Part shown: positions 15,760 through 24,625 of the stretch, piece after piece
Layout: every line of letters begins with the position of its first letter
How positions within the stretch are numbered: the stretch's first letter is position 1
Source: an uncultured Collinsella sp.
GTDB lineage: Bacteria > Actinomycetota > Coriobacteriia > Coriobacteriales > Coriobacteriaceae
NCBI GenBank assembly: GCA_900540845.1
Contig: UQHS01000009.1
Location: 23,047 to 87,046 of the forward strand
Length of the DNA: 64,000 bases
Reading direction: 5' to 3'
Program-made: the position numbers and the translations under genes
Notes under the pieces: model-generated
Databases searched by the model: none
What the model was told of the DNA's origin: nothing
What the model saw: only the letters and a program-made list of their open reading frames with translations

Positions 15760-16065
15760 CGCGGCAACCAACGGAACCGCGGCGGCTGGCGCGCGGCAGC
15801 GCAACAACCAGTAGAACCACGAAGGCAGGGGTCCTTTTGCGGCTGCTAGTGACCCTACATTGTTTTGGCCGTAGCGCATGGGATAAATCTTAGTACATAA
15901 CACTTAGATTTGATGACTATATGACGCTTAAAAAATTTGCCTGCAATTGAATAGCGCGTCGCGAGAAGGGCATAAGCAGGTTGTCAAACAAAGACACGCG
16001 CCCCGAAGGGCGTGTGCGGCGCGCGAGGCGCCCGCCTCGCGTATATCACGAAGGAGTGATTGATT
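15760..16065 (+). promoter_or_regulatory. Intergenic region and structured leader of the hsp20 gene
   Basis: No gene is visible in these 306 bp. Near 15885-15911 is AAATCT-N15-AGATTT. Just before the hsp20 ribosome site are two GC hairpins: ACACGC/GCGTGT (15994-15999/16010-16015) and CGCGAGGC/GCCTCGCG (16022-16029/16034-16041). CIRCE or HAIR operators were looked for and not found. The hairpins could affect translation of the chaperone. Confidence 0.4.
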
Positions 16066-16497
16066 ATGGCAATGGTTCCGTATCGTCAGGGTTATGGCGT
16101 CCTTCCCGTTTCCACTAACTCGCTGTTCGATATCTTCGACGACATGATGGACATCCCGCGCACCGCGCTGGCCGCCAAGGCGTTCCCCATTGACGTCGAG
16201 GACAAGGGTGATGCCTATGAGGTCAAGGCGTACCTCACCGGCGTCACCAAGGACGACTTGGATGTCGAGCTCAACGAGGGTCGCCTGTCCATCTCCGTGA
16301 ACGTCGAGGAGAAGGAAGAGGACAAGGGCAAGAACTACCTGCAGCGCGAGTTCACCGCTTACAGCGCCACGCGCGGCGTCTACCTCAAGGACGCGGCAAG
16401 CGAGGGCCTCTCCGCCACGTTTGCAGACGGCGTGCTCACGGTCAACGTGCCCAAGTTCGTCGAGAAGAAGAACGTCACCAAGATCGCCATCGACTAA
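16066..16497 (+). CDS. Hsp20/alpha-crystallin small heat-shock protein
   Basis: 143 aa from ATG 16066 (AAGGAG about 10 bases upstream; an in-frame TTG at 16060 is less likely). A short N-terminal arm is followed by the alpha-crystallin domain (about 40-143): FPIDVEDKGDAYEVKAYLTG, then DDLDVELNEGRLSISVN, a variable loop, and the closing ADGVLTVNVPKF strand (cf. the family's GVL motif). It is an ATP-independent cytosolic holdase that binds unfolding proteins as oligomers. The C-terminal IxI motif is weak. Monocistronic, with its own terminator. Confidence 0.93.
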   Translation: MAMVPYRQGYGVLPVSTNSLFDIFDDMMDIPRTALAAKAFPIDVEDKGDAYEVKAYLTGVTKDDLDVELNEGRLSISVNVEEKEEDKGKNYLQREFTAYSATRGVYLKDAASEGLSATFADGVLTVNVPKFVEKKNVTKIAID

Positions 16498-16532
16498 CAT
16501 CGGCGCCACGCTAAACAGCGGTGTCAACATTT

Positions 16533-16564
16533 GGGCCCGGAGTACAACTCCGGGCCCTTTCTCA
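16533..16564 (+). terminator. Intrinsic terminator of the hsp20 gene
   Basis: A 10-bp perfect stem, GGGCCCGGAG with CTCCGGGCCC, and a 5-nt loop, followed by TTTCTC. It lies 36 bases after the stop codon. Confidence 0.8.
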
Positions 16565-16702
16565 TGCCGGAGGGCCGATGGGCGGTGGCCCTCATCTTGT
16601 GGCCTCATCCTGTACTCGGTCTTACTCATGCACACGCCGTGCGCCCGCGGGTGTGGTAGATGCGGTTATTCTTGTGGTAAGAGGGCGGTTGATGATTCGT
16701 GC

Positions 16703-16866
16703 ACAAGTTTTGACGGCATAGTTGCCGCCATGAAAGCGTTTGCCGAGAAGAACGGCATCGGGCCGGACAGCGTGATTATGGGCGTGGGATACGACCAAAA
16801 CGCGCTCGTCGAGGGCAGACACCCCAACCGCCACGTACTCGATCGCGTGTCGACCGAGATTCCCCG
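16703..16866 (+). pseudogene. Remnant of a YtcJ-type amidohydrolase
   Basis: One frame encodes about 54 residues including AAMKAFAEKNGIGPDSVIMG and GYDQNALVEGRHPNRHVLD, ending near VSTEIP. In intact YtcJ-like amidohydrolases this stretch (GYD..L.EGR.P.R..LD.VS) precedes the substrate-binding His. There is no start and no continuation: at about 16867 it runs into the end of the minus-strand hydrolase gene. It is a decayed fragment, shown by the match to one internal segment only. Confidence 0.55.
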
Positions 16867-16896
16867 CCTCGCGCGCCTAGCGCGGCGCCTCGTGCC

Positions 16897-17730
16897 CTAC
16901 AGAACCGAGAACGGCCGGTTTTGCCCTGCGGCGCGGATGCGCAAGCTGGGCAGGCCCGCCCCGCGTTCGAGCGTGGCGCTCGACCCCAGCTCGTTATCGA
17001 GCTGCGCGCCGGCAGCGGCGGCAAGGGCGCGAACGGCCAGGCTCGGCCTGTTGTTTTCCTGCGAGATGTGCATGGCGATGACGTGCTCGGTGTGCTCGTC
17101 GATGAGATGGGGCAGTGCTTTGGCGGCCTGCTCGTTTGAAAGGTGCCCGCGCTCCGAGATGATGCGGTCTTGCAGGTGGCGGGGGTACGATCCCGTGCGA
17201 AGCATCGGGACGTCGTGGTTGCTCTCAAGCGCGAGGATGCGTGCGCCTTGCAGCAGGCGCATCGCACCTGGGGGCAGGATGCCGGTGTCGGTGGCATAGC
17301 CGATGGAGTCCCCGCCGCAAGAAAAGCGAAAGCCCACGGGGTTGACCACGTCGTGCGACGTGGGGAATGTGTCTACGCGAACGCCGGCGATCTGTATCGA
17401 TTCGCCCGGCATGAAGGACTGAAACGGCAGGCAGGCGAGGTACTTGCGGGCGTCTGCCGTGCCCGAGCTGGCATAGAGCTCTCCGTCGAAGCGCTTGACC
17501 CATACCGAAACGCCGCTCACGTGGTCGCTGTGCTCATGGGTGAGGATGAGCGCCCGCACATCGTCTTCGTGCAGGTCGAGGTCGTGCATGCGGGCGAGCA
17601 CCTCGCGGCGCGAAAAGCCGTTGTCGATCATGATGAGGCCCGAGGGGCCCTCGACAAGCGCGCAGTTTCCGCGCGAGCCGCTGCCGAGGATGTGCAGGTG
17701 CAGTGCGGTTGATGTGGCGATGGGGCTCAT
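16897..17730 (-). CDS. MBL-fold metallo-hydrolase (YycJ/WalJ-like)
   Basis: A 277-aa cytosolic metallo-beta-lactamase-fold protein. The metal motif is T-His65-x-His67-x-Asp69-His70 (LTHEHSDHVSG), with further ligands in TSHDV, YATDTG and the C-terminal AMHIS. An N-terminal LGSGSRGNC, as in YycJ, suggests a 5'-to-3' nuclease-like hydrolase acting on DNA or RNA rather than beta-lactams. It is divergent from tilS with only 60 bp between the starts, so the two promoters overlap. The family is conserved but its physiological substrate is poorly defined. Confidence 0.82.
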   Translation of the reverse strand: MSPIATSTALHLHILGSGSRGNCALVEGPSGLIMIDNGFSRREVLARMHDLDLHEDDVRALILTHEHSDHVSGVSVWVKRFDGELYASSGTADARKYLACLPFQSFMPGESIQIAGVRVDTFPTSHDVVNPVGFRFSCGGDSIGYATDTGILPPGAMRLLQGARILALESNHDVPMLRTGSYPRHLQDRIISERGHLSNEQAAKALPHLIDEHTEHVIAMHISQENNRPSLAVRALAAAAGAQLDNELGSSATLERGAGLPSLRIRAAGQNRPFSVL

Positions 17731-17790
17731 GGCGTCCGGTGCTCCTCATGGATACAATGCGTACAGGAATATTTAGCAGGAAGGCGGCAT

Positions 17791-19377
17791 ATGCCTACGG
17801 TTTCCCAACGGTATGGCGCGCGGCGCGCCACGGCGTCCGGTGCGCGGGCACGTGAGCTTGGCGCCCCGGTGGTCCTCATGGTATCAGGCGGCGCGGACTC
17901 AACCGCGCTCGCCCTCATGGCGTGCACGGGCGCGCTCGACATTGACGATGGCCGAGGCCGCACGCGCATCGCGCGCGAGCGACTGCACGTCTTGCACGTG
18001 AATCATCATCTCAGGGGAGAGGCCTCCGATGACGACGAGGCCTTCGTGCGGGATCTGTGTGCACGCCTGGGGCTGCCCCTGTGTGTGGAACATGCGCATT
18101 TCACCGAGCTTAACGGTCAGAATCTGGAAGGGGCGGCACGCGAGGTCCGCTACGCGGCGGCGCGCCGGTACGTGCACGAGCTGTCTGCCGCGGCGGGAAC
18201 CCCGCGCTCGGCGGCGCGCATCCTGACGGCCCACACCTCGAGCGACCGCGCCGAGACCTTTTTCATGAACGCGATCAAGGGCTCGGGTGCGGCGGGGCTG
18301 TCGAGCATCCCCCGTCGACGCAACATCATCGTGCGCCCCCTGCTCGATTACACGCATGAGGAACTCGTCCGGTATCTGGAGGTCTCAGGCCAGGGGTGGC
18401 GTGAGGACGAGAGCAATCAGGACACAAGCTACCTGCGCAATTTCGTGCGCCATCGGCTCATGCCGGTGGCAGCCCAGCGCAATCCGAGCGTCGAGCGCAG
18501 CGTGGGCGCCGCATGCGACATCTTGGGGGACGAGGACGCGTTCCTCTCCCAGCTGGCCGCCACGGCGCTGCGCAGCTGCACGCGGCGCTCGTCCGTGGGC
18601 GTGATGGTGCTCGACGCCGATCGCCTCGCGGCGGCGGAGGTCGCCATCGCCCGCCGCATGGTGCGTCTTGCCGTCGTTGGCCTGGATGCCGAGGTTCGGC
18701 TGGAAATGCGCCATGTCGAGGCGGTTCTCTCGTGTGTTGCGGCGGGGCAGGGGTCGGTCACGCTGCCGGAGGGGATCGATGCGCGCGTGGAGTTTGGTAC
18801 GCTGACGCTGCGAACTCCGCTTGAACGCGAGGCCCCCACAACGGGTTGGCTGCCGGTGCCGGGGTCGATACGCGTGGCGGGCGGTTGCGAGATCGCCGCC
18901 GAGCTCGTGGACCTTGCCCCGGGCGATGACCCGGTGGACCTTGCCCGGCTCCTGTCGATGCAGCGGGTGGAGGGCGATCCCGCCGCATCGCTGCAGCCCG
19001 CGTCCGTCCTCATCGACGCGGCCGCCCTGGGATACGCGGCGCACGACCTGCCCAATCTCGCGCAGGACCAGCGCTGGGGTGCATCGGAGGCCACGGTGAG
19101 CCCGGTCGACTCCCCACGCCTGTGGGTCGACGTCCCCGCAGCGGGGGACGTGATGTGCCCCTTTGGCATGCAGGGGCGGAGCAAGAAGCTGTCCGACCTG
19201 CTCAACGAGGCGCATATCCCCGTGCACGAACGGACCTGCGTGCCCATTGTCCGCACGAGGCCCCAGGGCGCGATCGTGTGGGCGGCACCCGTTCGCCTGG
19301 ATGACCGCTTTAAATGCACCGTAACCAGTAAAGTCCTGGTAAAATTAACATTTCGTCCCATTGCGGGCGCCCAGTGA
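17791..19377 (+). CDS. tilS: tRNA(Ile)-lysidine synthase
   Basis: A 528-aa ATP-dependent enzyme that converts C34 of tRNA-Ile(CAU) to lysidine so that it reads AUA. The PP-loop SGGADSTAL is at residues 32-40. HHLRGEASDDDEAFV and TAHTSSDRAETFFMN follow, and a C-terminal substrate-binding region carries FGMQGRSKKLSDLLNEAHIP, the usual TilS C-domain motif. AAGGCGG precedes ATG. It starts the tilS-hpt-ftsH cluster common in Gram-positive bacteria. At 528 aa it is somewhat long because of Ala/Gly-rich loops. Confidence 0.93.
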   Translation: MPTVSQRYGARRATASGARARELGAPVVLMVSGGADSTALALMACTGALDIDDGRGRTRIARERLHVLHVNHHLRGEASDDDEAFVRDLCARLGLPLCVEHAHFTELNGQNLEGAAREVRYAAARRYVHELSAAAGTPRSAARILTAHTSSDRAETFFMNAIKGSGAAGLSSIPRRRNIIVRPLLDYTHEELVRYLEVSGQGWREDESNQDTSYLRNFVRHRLMPVAAQRNPSVERSVGAACDILGDEDAFLSQLAATALRSCTRRSSVGVMVLDADRLAAAEVAIARRMVRLAVVGLDAEVRLEMRHVEAVLSCVAAGQGSVTLPEGIDARVEFGTLTLRTPLEREAPTTGWLPVPGSIRVAGGCEIAAELVDLAPGDDPVDLARLLSMQRVEGDPAASLQPASVLIDAAALGYAAHDLPNLAQDQRWGASEATVSPVDSPRLWVDVPAAGDVMCPFGMQGRSKKLSDLLNEAHIPVHERTCVPIVRTRPQGAIVWAAPVRLDDRFKCTVTSKVLVKLTFRPIAGAQ

Positions 19378-19430
19378 CCCTCAAATGGGTATGCTGCAAA
19401 CGTGTCTACAAATGCCATGAAAGGGATGCC

Positions 19431-19979
19431 ATGGAAACGATTCATCCGGATGTCGAGACAGTGCTGTTTTCCGAGGAGGAGATCGCCTCTATGGTCAAGC
19501 GCCTGGGCGCTCAGATCACCGAGGACTACAAGGGCAAGGACCTCACCCTCATCGCGGTGCTGCGCGGTGCCGTCGTGTTCATGGGCGATCTAATGCGCGC
19601 CATCGACACCCCGCTTGCCATCGACTTCATGGCTGTCTCCAGCTACGGTGACGGCGCGAAGTCCTCGGGCATCGTGCGCATCATCAAGGACCTGGACATC
19701 GACATCAAGGGCCGTGACGTGCTCATCGTCGAGGACATCCTCGATTCCGGCCTGACTCTCAAGTACCTGATGGCCAACCTTGCCAGCCGCAAGCCCGCCT
19801 CGCTCGAGGTGTGCACCTTCCTGTGGAAGGACGTGGAGGGCAAGCAGGCCGCCATCGACCCCAAGTACGTGGGCACGCACTGCCCCGACGAGTTCGTCGT
19901 GGGCTATGGCCTCGATTTCGCCGAGCGCTATCGCAACCTGCCGTACGTGGGCGTGCTCAAGCCGGAGGTTTACGCATAG
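19431..19979 (+). CDS. hpt: Hypoxanthine phosphoribosyltransferase
   Basis: A 182-aa cytosolic purine-salvage enzyme that makes IMP or GMP from hypoxanthine or guanine and PRPP. The PRPP loop is VLIVEDILDSGLT, the flexible-loop region is VSSYGDGAKSSG, and VGYGLDFAERYRNLPYVG is the C-terminal signature. ATG 19431 has AAAGGG upstream; an in-frame TTG/GTG extension to 19374 overlaps tilS and is less likely. The stop lies one base before the ftsH ATG, so translation is probably coupled. Confidence 0.95.
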   Translation: METIHPDVETVLFSEEEIASMVKRLGAQITEDYKGKDLTLIAVLRGAVVFMGDLMRAIDTPLAIDFMAVSSYGDGAKSSGIVRIIKDLDIDIKGRDVLIVEDILDSGLTLKYLMANLASRKPASLEVCTFLWKDVEGKQAAIDPKYVGTHCPDEFVVGYGLDFAERYRNLPYVGVLKPEVYA

Positions 19980-19980
19980 C

Positions 19981-22260
19981 ATGACCAATCGCACAAACGA
20001 TTGCGCACGGGGCCCCGTCGTCCTCCTCGCCGAGGGCGACGGGTCTGGCGCAGGAAACGGACGCCCGAAGCCGCCTCAGGGTGCGCCCGGCGCGCAGGGG
20101 CCCAACGGTGCCAAGGGGGGCAAACCCGCGGGTCCGGGCCGCCCCGGTGATTCCAACCGCACAAGCATGATCTACCTGGCGTTCGCCCTCATCCTCATGG
20201 GATACCTGTTTTGGAACATGGGCGGAGGCCTCGCGGGGCAAAACCACCCTGACAAGCTTGCGACCAGCGAGTTCGTCGCCGCTGTTGAGTCCGATCGCGT
20301 GGACGAGGCCACGTACACGGTGCTCAACGGCACGGTGAACGGCACCTATTGGCCCCGCGGGGAGAAGAAAACCGAGACTAACCTCGAGGACTTCACCTCG
20401 ACATACGTTGGGTCCGACTCCCTGTCCGAGTTGATGGCCGAGCACCCCAAGACCACCTACAAGGTCGACACCAAAGACCCCGATGCGCTGCTCAACATGC
20501 TGATGGCGATTTTGCCCACCGCGGTGATCATCATCGTGATGATGTACTTCATGCGTCAGATGATGGGCGCCAACAACAAGGCCATGCAGTTTGGCAAGAC
20601 CAACGCCCAGACAAACGAGGCCACCCGTCCCAAGGTCAAGTTCAAGGACGTCGCGGGTATCGATGAGGCTGTTGAGGAGCTCGAGGAGGTGCGCGACTTC
20701 CTGGCGGACCCCGAGCGGTTCCGCAAGCTCGGCGCCAAGATCCCGCGCGGCGTGCTGCTCGTCGGGCCTCCCGGCACGGGTAAAACCCTGCTTGCCAAGG
20801 CTGTTGCGGGCGAGGCGGGCGTCCCGTTCTTCACGATTTCCGGCTCCGAGTTCGTCGAGATGTTCGTGGGCGTGGGCGCTTCCCGCGTGCGCGACCTGTT
20901 CAAGAACGCGAAGGACCAGGCCCCCTCGATCATCTTCATCGATGAGATCGACGCGGTCGGTCGCCAGCGCGGCGCCGGCCTCGGTGGCGGTCACGACGAG
21001 CGCGAACAGACGCTCAACCAGCTGCTCGTCGAGATGGACGGTTTCGAGGACTCCGAGAGCGTCATCCTCATCGCCGCCACCAACCACCCCGACGTCCTCG
21101 ACCCGGCGCTGCTGCGCCCCGGCCGTTTTGACCGCCAGATCACGGTCGACCGCCCCGACGTGCGCGGCCGCGAGCAGATCCTGCGCGTGCACGCTGCGAA
21201 CAAGCCGCTCGATACCGACGTCAGCTTTGAGAAGATCGCGCAGCTCACCGTTGGATTTGCCGGTGCCGACCTCGCGAACCTGCTCAATGAGGCCGCGCTG
21301 CTTACCGCGCGCCGTGGTCGCTCGCTGATCTCCATGGACGAGATCGAGGAGTCTATGGAGCGCGTGATGGCCGGCCCTCAGCGCAAGAGCCGCGTGATGA
21401 ACGAAAAGGAGCGCACCACCATCGCGTACCACGAGTCCGGCCATGCCCTGGTGGGACACGTGCTCGACAACGCCGACCCGGTGCACAAGATCTCGATTAT
21501 CAGCCGTGGTCAGGCGCTCGGGTACACCATGCAGCTGCCCGCTGAGGACCATTTCCTCAAGACGCGCGGCGAGATGCTCGACGAGCTCGCCGTCTTTTTG
21601 GGTGGCCGCGTCGCCGAGGAACTCATGTGCCACGACATCACGTCGGGCGCCAGCAACGACCTCGAGCGTGCCACCAAGCTTGCCCGCGAGATGGTCACGC
21701 GCCTCGGCATGAGCGACGAGCTTGGCACTCAGGTGTTTGGCGAGGCTCAGCATCAGGTGTTTTTGGGGCGCGACTACGCCGACCACCAGGATTATTCCGA
21801 GGAGACCGCCCGTCGCATCGACGCCGAGGTGCAGCGCATCATGCGCGAGGCACATGCGCGCGCGGAGGAAGTATTGTCCGCCCGCCGCGATCAGCTCGAC
21901 CTGATGGCCCGCGTGCTGCTCGAGCGTGAGACCGTCGAGGGCGACGCCGTCCAGGCCCTGCTCGACGACGAGTGGGATGCGTATCTCGAGCGCGAGGGGG
22001 ATATCGCCGCTGCCAAGGAGGCCCGCAACGAGGCGGCCGCCAACGGCGCGGACCCCGCGGTCGTGGACGCCGAGCGCGCCCGCCGCGCCAAGCCGCGCCA
22101 GAGCGACGAGGAGATCGCCGCCGAGGCCGCCGCATTTGCCCAGGCCGCGCTTGCGGGCGATGCCGTGCGCGATTCGCTGGCTCCCGCGGATGAGCTCGAG
22201 TCCCCGACTGCGTCCTCGGACGCCGCCGACGCGAGCGACGCTCCTGCCCGGGAGTCGTAA
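19981..22260 (+). CDS. ftsH: ATP-dependent zinc metalloprotease FtsH
   Basis: A 759-aa hexameric membrane protease that degrades misassembled membrane proteins and short-lived regulators. A Gly/Pro-rich N-terminal tail (about 50 residues) is followed by TM1, an outside domain, TM2 (IMPTAVIII region), AAA+ with Walker A GPPGTGKT at about 262, Walker B FIDEIDAVG, the pore motif FVG and second region of homology, then the zinc site HESGH at about 484. The C-terminal ~110 residues are Ala/Glu-rich and acidic, longer than in many FtsH. ATG 19981 is directly after hpt; the 5' open extension is the hpt region in another frame. Confidence 0.96.
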   Translation: MTNRTNDCARGPVVLLAEGDGSGAGNGRPKPPQGAPGAQGPNGAKGGKPAGPGRPGDSNRTSMIYLAFALILMGYLFWNMGGGLAGQNHPDKLATSEFVAAVESDRVDEATYTVLNGTVNGTYWPRGEKKTETNLEDFTSTYVGSDSLSELMAEHPKTTYKVDTKDPDALLNMLMAILPTAVIIIVMMYFMRQMMGANNKAMQFGKTNAQTNEATRPKVKFKDVAGIDEAVEELEEVRDFLADPERFRKLGAKIPRGVLLVGPPGTGKTLLAKAVAGEAGVPFFTISGSEFVEMFVGVGASRVRDLFKNAKDQAPSIIFIDEIDAVGRQRGAGLGGGHDEREQTLNQLLVEMDGFEDSESVILIAATNHPDVLDPALLRPGRFDRQITVDRPDVRGREQILRVHAANKPLDTDVSFEKIAQLTVGFAGADLANLLNEAALLTARRGRSLISMDEIEESMERVMAGPQRKSRVMNEKERTTIAYHESGHALVGHVLDNADPVHKISIISRGQALGYTMQLPAEDHFLKTRGEMLDELAVFLGGRVAEELMCHDITSGASNDLERATKLAREMVTRLGMSDELGTQVFGEAQHQVFLGRDYADHQDYSEETARRIDAEVQRIMREAHARAEEVLSARRDQLDLMARVLLERETVEGDAVQALLDDEWDAYLEREGDIAAAKEARNEAAANGADPAVVDAERARRAKPRQSDEEIAAEAAAFAQAALAGDAVRDSLAPADELESPTASSDAADASDAPARES

Positions 22261-22286
22261 CCGCCGTTGCCGAGGAAGACCGAAGC

Positions 22287-22343
22287 ATTGCCTATGGAAA
22301 TCTGCCGTTTGCAGGTGCAAATTGGGAGAAATCCATAGGCAAT
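22287..22343 (+). terminator. Inverted repeat after ftsH
   Basis: ATTGCCTATGGA (22287-22298) pairs perfectly with TCCATAGGCAAT (22332-22343), with an inner CTGC/GCAG hairpin in the loop, followed by TTCTTT. It is probably the transcription terminator of tilS-hpt-ftsH. Confidence 0.65.
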
Positions 22344-22362
22344 TTCTTTGAGGGGGGGCCGT

Positions 22363-23181
22363 ATGGCCGGATTCATCTTGCGCGCCAAGGAGGCCATGCG
22401 CCGCAAACGCAAAGACGAGCCGCTTGTGTTCTACCTGTACTTCATCTTGCGTGCGCTGGTTCTCATCACGCTGGTGCGCGCCGCGTTTTTGGGCCACTAC
22501 GAGCACATGATGCTGTGCGTGCTCACGCTCGTGCTGTTGCTGGTGCCATCCTTCATGGAGCACACGCTCGATATCGACCTGCCCGACCTGCTCGAGTCGG
22601 TCATCCTGGTGTTCATCTTCGCCGCCGAGATCCTCGGCGAGATCGACGCCTTCTACATCCGCATCCCGTTTTGGGACACGATTTTGCACACGACGTGGGG
22701 GTTTCTCTGCGCGGGGATCGGCTTTGCCCTGTTTGACATCCTCAACCGCAGCGAGGAGACGAGCATTAACCTGACGCCGCTGTACATGGCCGTCTCCGCG
22801 GTCGCGTTTTCTATGTGCATCGGCGCCTGTTGGGAGATTTTCGAGTACTTCGCCGACTGCTTCATTGCCGTCGACATGCAAAAGGACACGCTGGTCACGG
22901 CCATCAACACGGTGTGGCTCGACCCGACAAACTCCAATATCACCATCCCGGTGAAAGACATCGCCTCGACCAACATCATGCTTGCCTCGGGTGGGGTCAT
23001 CGTCATTCCCGGGGGATACCTCGATATCGGCATTCACGACACCATGGCCGATCTCATCGTGAACCTCATCGGCGCCCTCGTCTTCGCGGTGCTGGGGTTC
23101 GCCTACGTCAAGGCGCGCGACAACAATTCGTTCGCTGCCCGCTTCATTCCTCGCGTTCGCAAGCATCCGCGCACATCGTAG
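22363..23181 (+). CDS. Multi-pass membrane protein of unknown function
   Basis: A 272-aa membrane protein with about five to six hydrophobic helices. Recognisable features are MEHTLDIDLPDLLESVILVF, the WDTILHTTWGFLCAGIGFAL segment, a GACWEIFEYFAD helix and, near the end, GIHDTMADLIVNLIGAL, where HDTMxDLxxNxxGA resembles DUF2238/YjdF-type membrane proteins. G-rich AGGGGGGG lies before ATG 22363; the run of seven G is part of the ribosome site. Orientation and short spacing suggest it could be read after partial termination of ftsH. No function is established. Confidence 0.7.
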   Translation: MAGFILRAKEAMRRKRKDEPLVFYLYFILRALVLITLVRAAFLGHYEHMMLCVLTLVLLLVPSFMEHTLDIDLPDLLESVILVFIFAAEILGEIDAFYIRIPFWDTILHTTWGFLCAGIGFALFDILNRSEETSINLTPLYMAVSAVAFSMCIGACWEIFEYFADCFIAVDMQKDTLVTAINTVWLDPTNSNITIPVKDIASTNIMLASGGVIVIPGGYLDIGIHDTMADLIVNLIGALVFAVLGFAYVKARDNNSFAARFIPRVRKHPRTS

Positions 23182-23306
23182 GGCGCCGCCGGCCGCTGGG
23201 CGGCGTGTTCGAGCGTTTCGGCTCTGTGACAGGGCTGCCGGTGCGGCTTGAGCGCTCACTTCGCGGGTATCATGTGCGTACTGCACGGACAACCAGGGGA
23301 GGGCGC

Positions 23307-24488
23307 ATGATAAACGAGAGCATGTACGCATATGGGGCTGCGAGTTCGAAGATTCGGGAGATCTTCGCGTACGCCTGCGAGCGCAAAGCCCGTATCGGAG
23401 CCGAGAACGTGTTCGATTTCAGTCTGGGCAACCCGAGCATTCCGGCTCCGGAGGCCGTGCGCGCGTCCATCGAGCGCTCGCTTGCCGAGTTAGCCCCCGA
23501 AGAACTGCACGGCTATACGCCCGCGCCTGGTCTGCCCGAGGTCCGCGCGGCGGTGGCGGGCTCGATCAACCGCCGCTTTGGGACGGCCTACGACGCGAGC
23601 CGCGTGTTCATGACGGTGGGTGCCGCCGCGTCGATATCGTGCACACTGCGCGCCCTCACCAGCCCTGGGGACGAAGTCATTGTGATCTCGCCGTATTTTC
23701 CCGAGTACAAAGTATGGATCGAGACATGCGGCTGCGCGTGCGTCGAGGCGCCCGCGAAGCCCTATACCTTTAGGCTGTCGGTCGGCAGCATCACGAAGGC
23801 TATCACTCCTCGAACGGCCGCCATCATCGTCAATTCGCCCAACAACCCGACGGGCGCCGTGTACGCGCGTGAGGTCCTCGAGCGTCTGGCAAATTGCCTG
23901 GACGAGGTCAACCGTACGCGCGAGCAGCCGATTTTCATCATTTCCGACGAGCCCTACCGGGAGCTCACGTACGGCGCCGAGGTTCCGTGGCTGCCGGAAA
24001 TCTACCCACATACGGTGGTGTGCTACTCCTATTCGAAGTCGCTTTCGCTGCCCGGCGAGCGTGTTGGATGGGTGCTCGTGCCCGATTCGTGCTATGAGGG
24101 CGACCGCGCGATGGCGGCCGTTGCCGGTTCCGCCCGCGCACTGGGTTTTGTGTGCGCTCCTGCCCTATTCCAGCGTGTGGTGGCCGATTGCGTGGACGAG
24201 CCCTGCAACATCGAGGCCTACGACCGTAACCGCCGCACACTGATGTACGGGCTGGGCGAGATGGGCTACTCGCTGGTCGAGCCGCAGGGGGCGTTCTACC
24301 TGTGGGTAAAGGCGCTCGAGCCCGACGCCGAGGCGTTTTGCGAGCGCGCTCGTCGCTTTGAGCTGCTTCCCGTCCCATCGGACAGCTTTGGCGTGCCGGG
24401 CTGGGTGCGCGTGGGCTACTGTGTAGACCATGCCACTATCGAACGCTCGCTGCCCGCTTGGCAGGCGCTCATGGACTCGTATCGATAG
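23307..24488 (+). CDS. Pyridoxal-phosphate aminotransferase, class I/II
   Basis: A 393-aa fold-type-I aminotransferase. It shows DFSLGNPSIPAP, the PLP-phosphate-binding region GAAASI, NSPNNPTG, the SDEPYRE aspartate-tyrosine pair, the SYSKSLSLPGERVGW lysine-arginine motif (Schiff-base Lys), and a C-terminal VRVGYCV arginine for the substrate carboxylate. It probably acts on aspartate, alanine or an aromatic amino acid; the sequence does not say which. ATG 23307 has AGGGGAGGG just upstream; the longer open frame overlaps the membrane-protein gene and is discarded. A TATCAT at 23268-23273 could be its -10 box. Confidence 0.9.
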   Translation: MINESMYAYGAASSKIREIFAYACERKARIGAENVFDFSLGNPSIPAPEAVRASIERSLAELAPEELHGYTPAPGLPEVRAAVAGSINRRFGTAYDASRVFMTVGAAASISCTLRALTSPGDEVIVISPYFPEYKVWIETCGCACVEAPAKPYTFRLSVGSITKAITPRTAAIIVNSPNNPTGAVYAREVLERLANCLDEVNRTREQPIFIISDEPYRELTYGAEVPWLPEIYPHTVVCYSYSKSLSLPGERVGWVLVPDSCYEGDRAMAAVAGSARALGFVCAPALFQRVVADCVDEPCNIEAYDRNRRTLMYGLGEMGYSLVEPQGAFYLWVKALEPDAEAFCERARRFELLPVPSDSFGVPGWVRVGYCVDHATIERSLPAWQALMDSYR

Positions 24489-24625
24489 GGTGCCATCGAT
24501 AGGGCTCCCGTGCCTTCGCGCGTCTGCCCATCGGTGATATCTGCGCTGGTTTCGTTTGCCTGCGGTCCGGTCGGGCCGCGCGGCTATCATGGAGAGCATC
24601 GAATATATAAGGAAGGCGGTCCGTC

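Noticed and set aside
15760..16065. CIRCE or HAIR heat-shock operator before hsp20
   Set aside because: Neither TTAGCACTC-N9-GAGTGCTAA nor CTTGAGT-N7-ACTCAAG is present, even allowing a few mismatches.
19957..23331. Very long minus-strand open frame (over 1,100 codons) opposite ftsH
   Set aside because: It is the antisense of strongly coding FtsH and the next gene. Its composition (His/Arg/Asp/Gly-rich) is typical of shadow frames in GC-rich DNA, and it lacks any recognisable domain.
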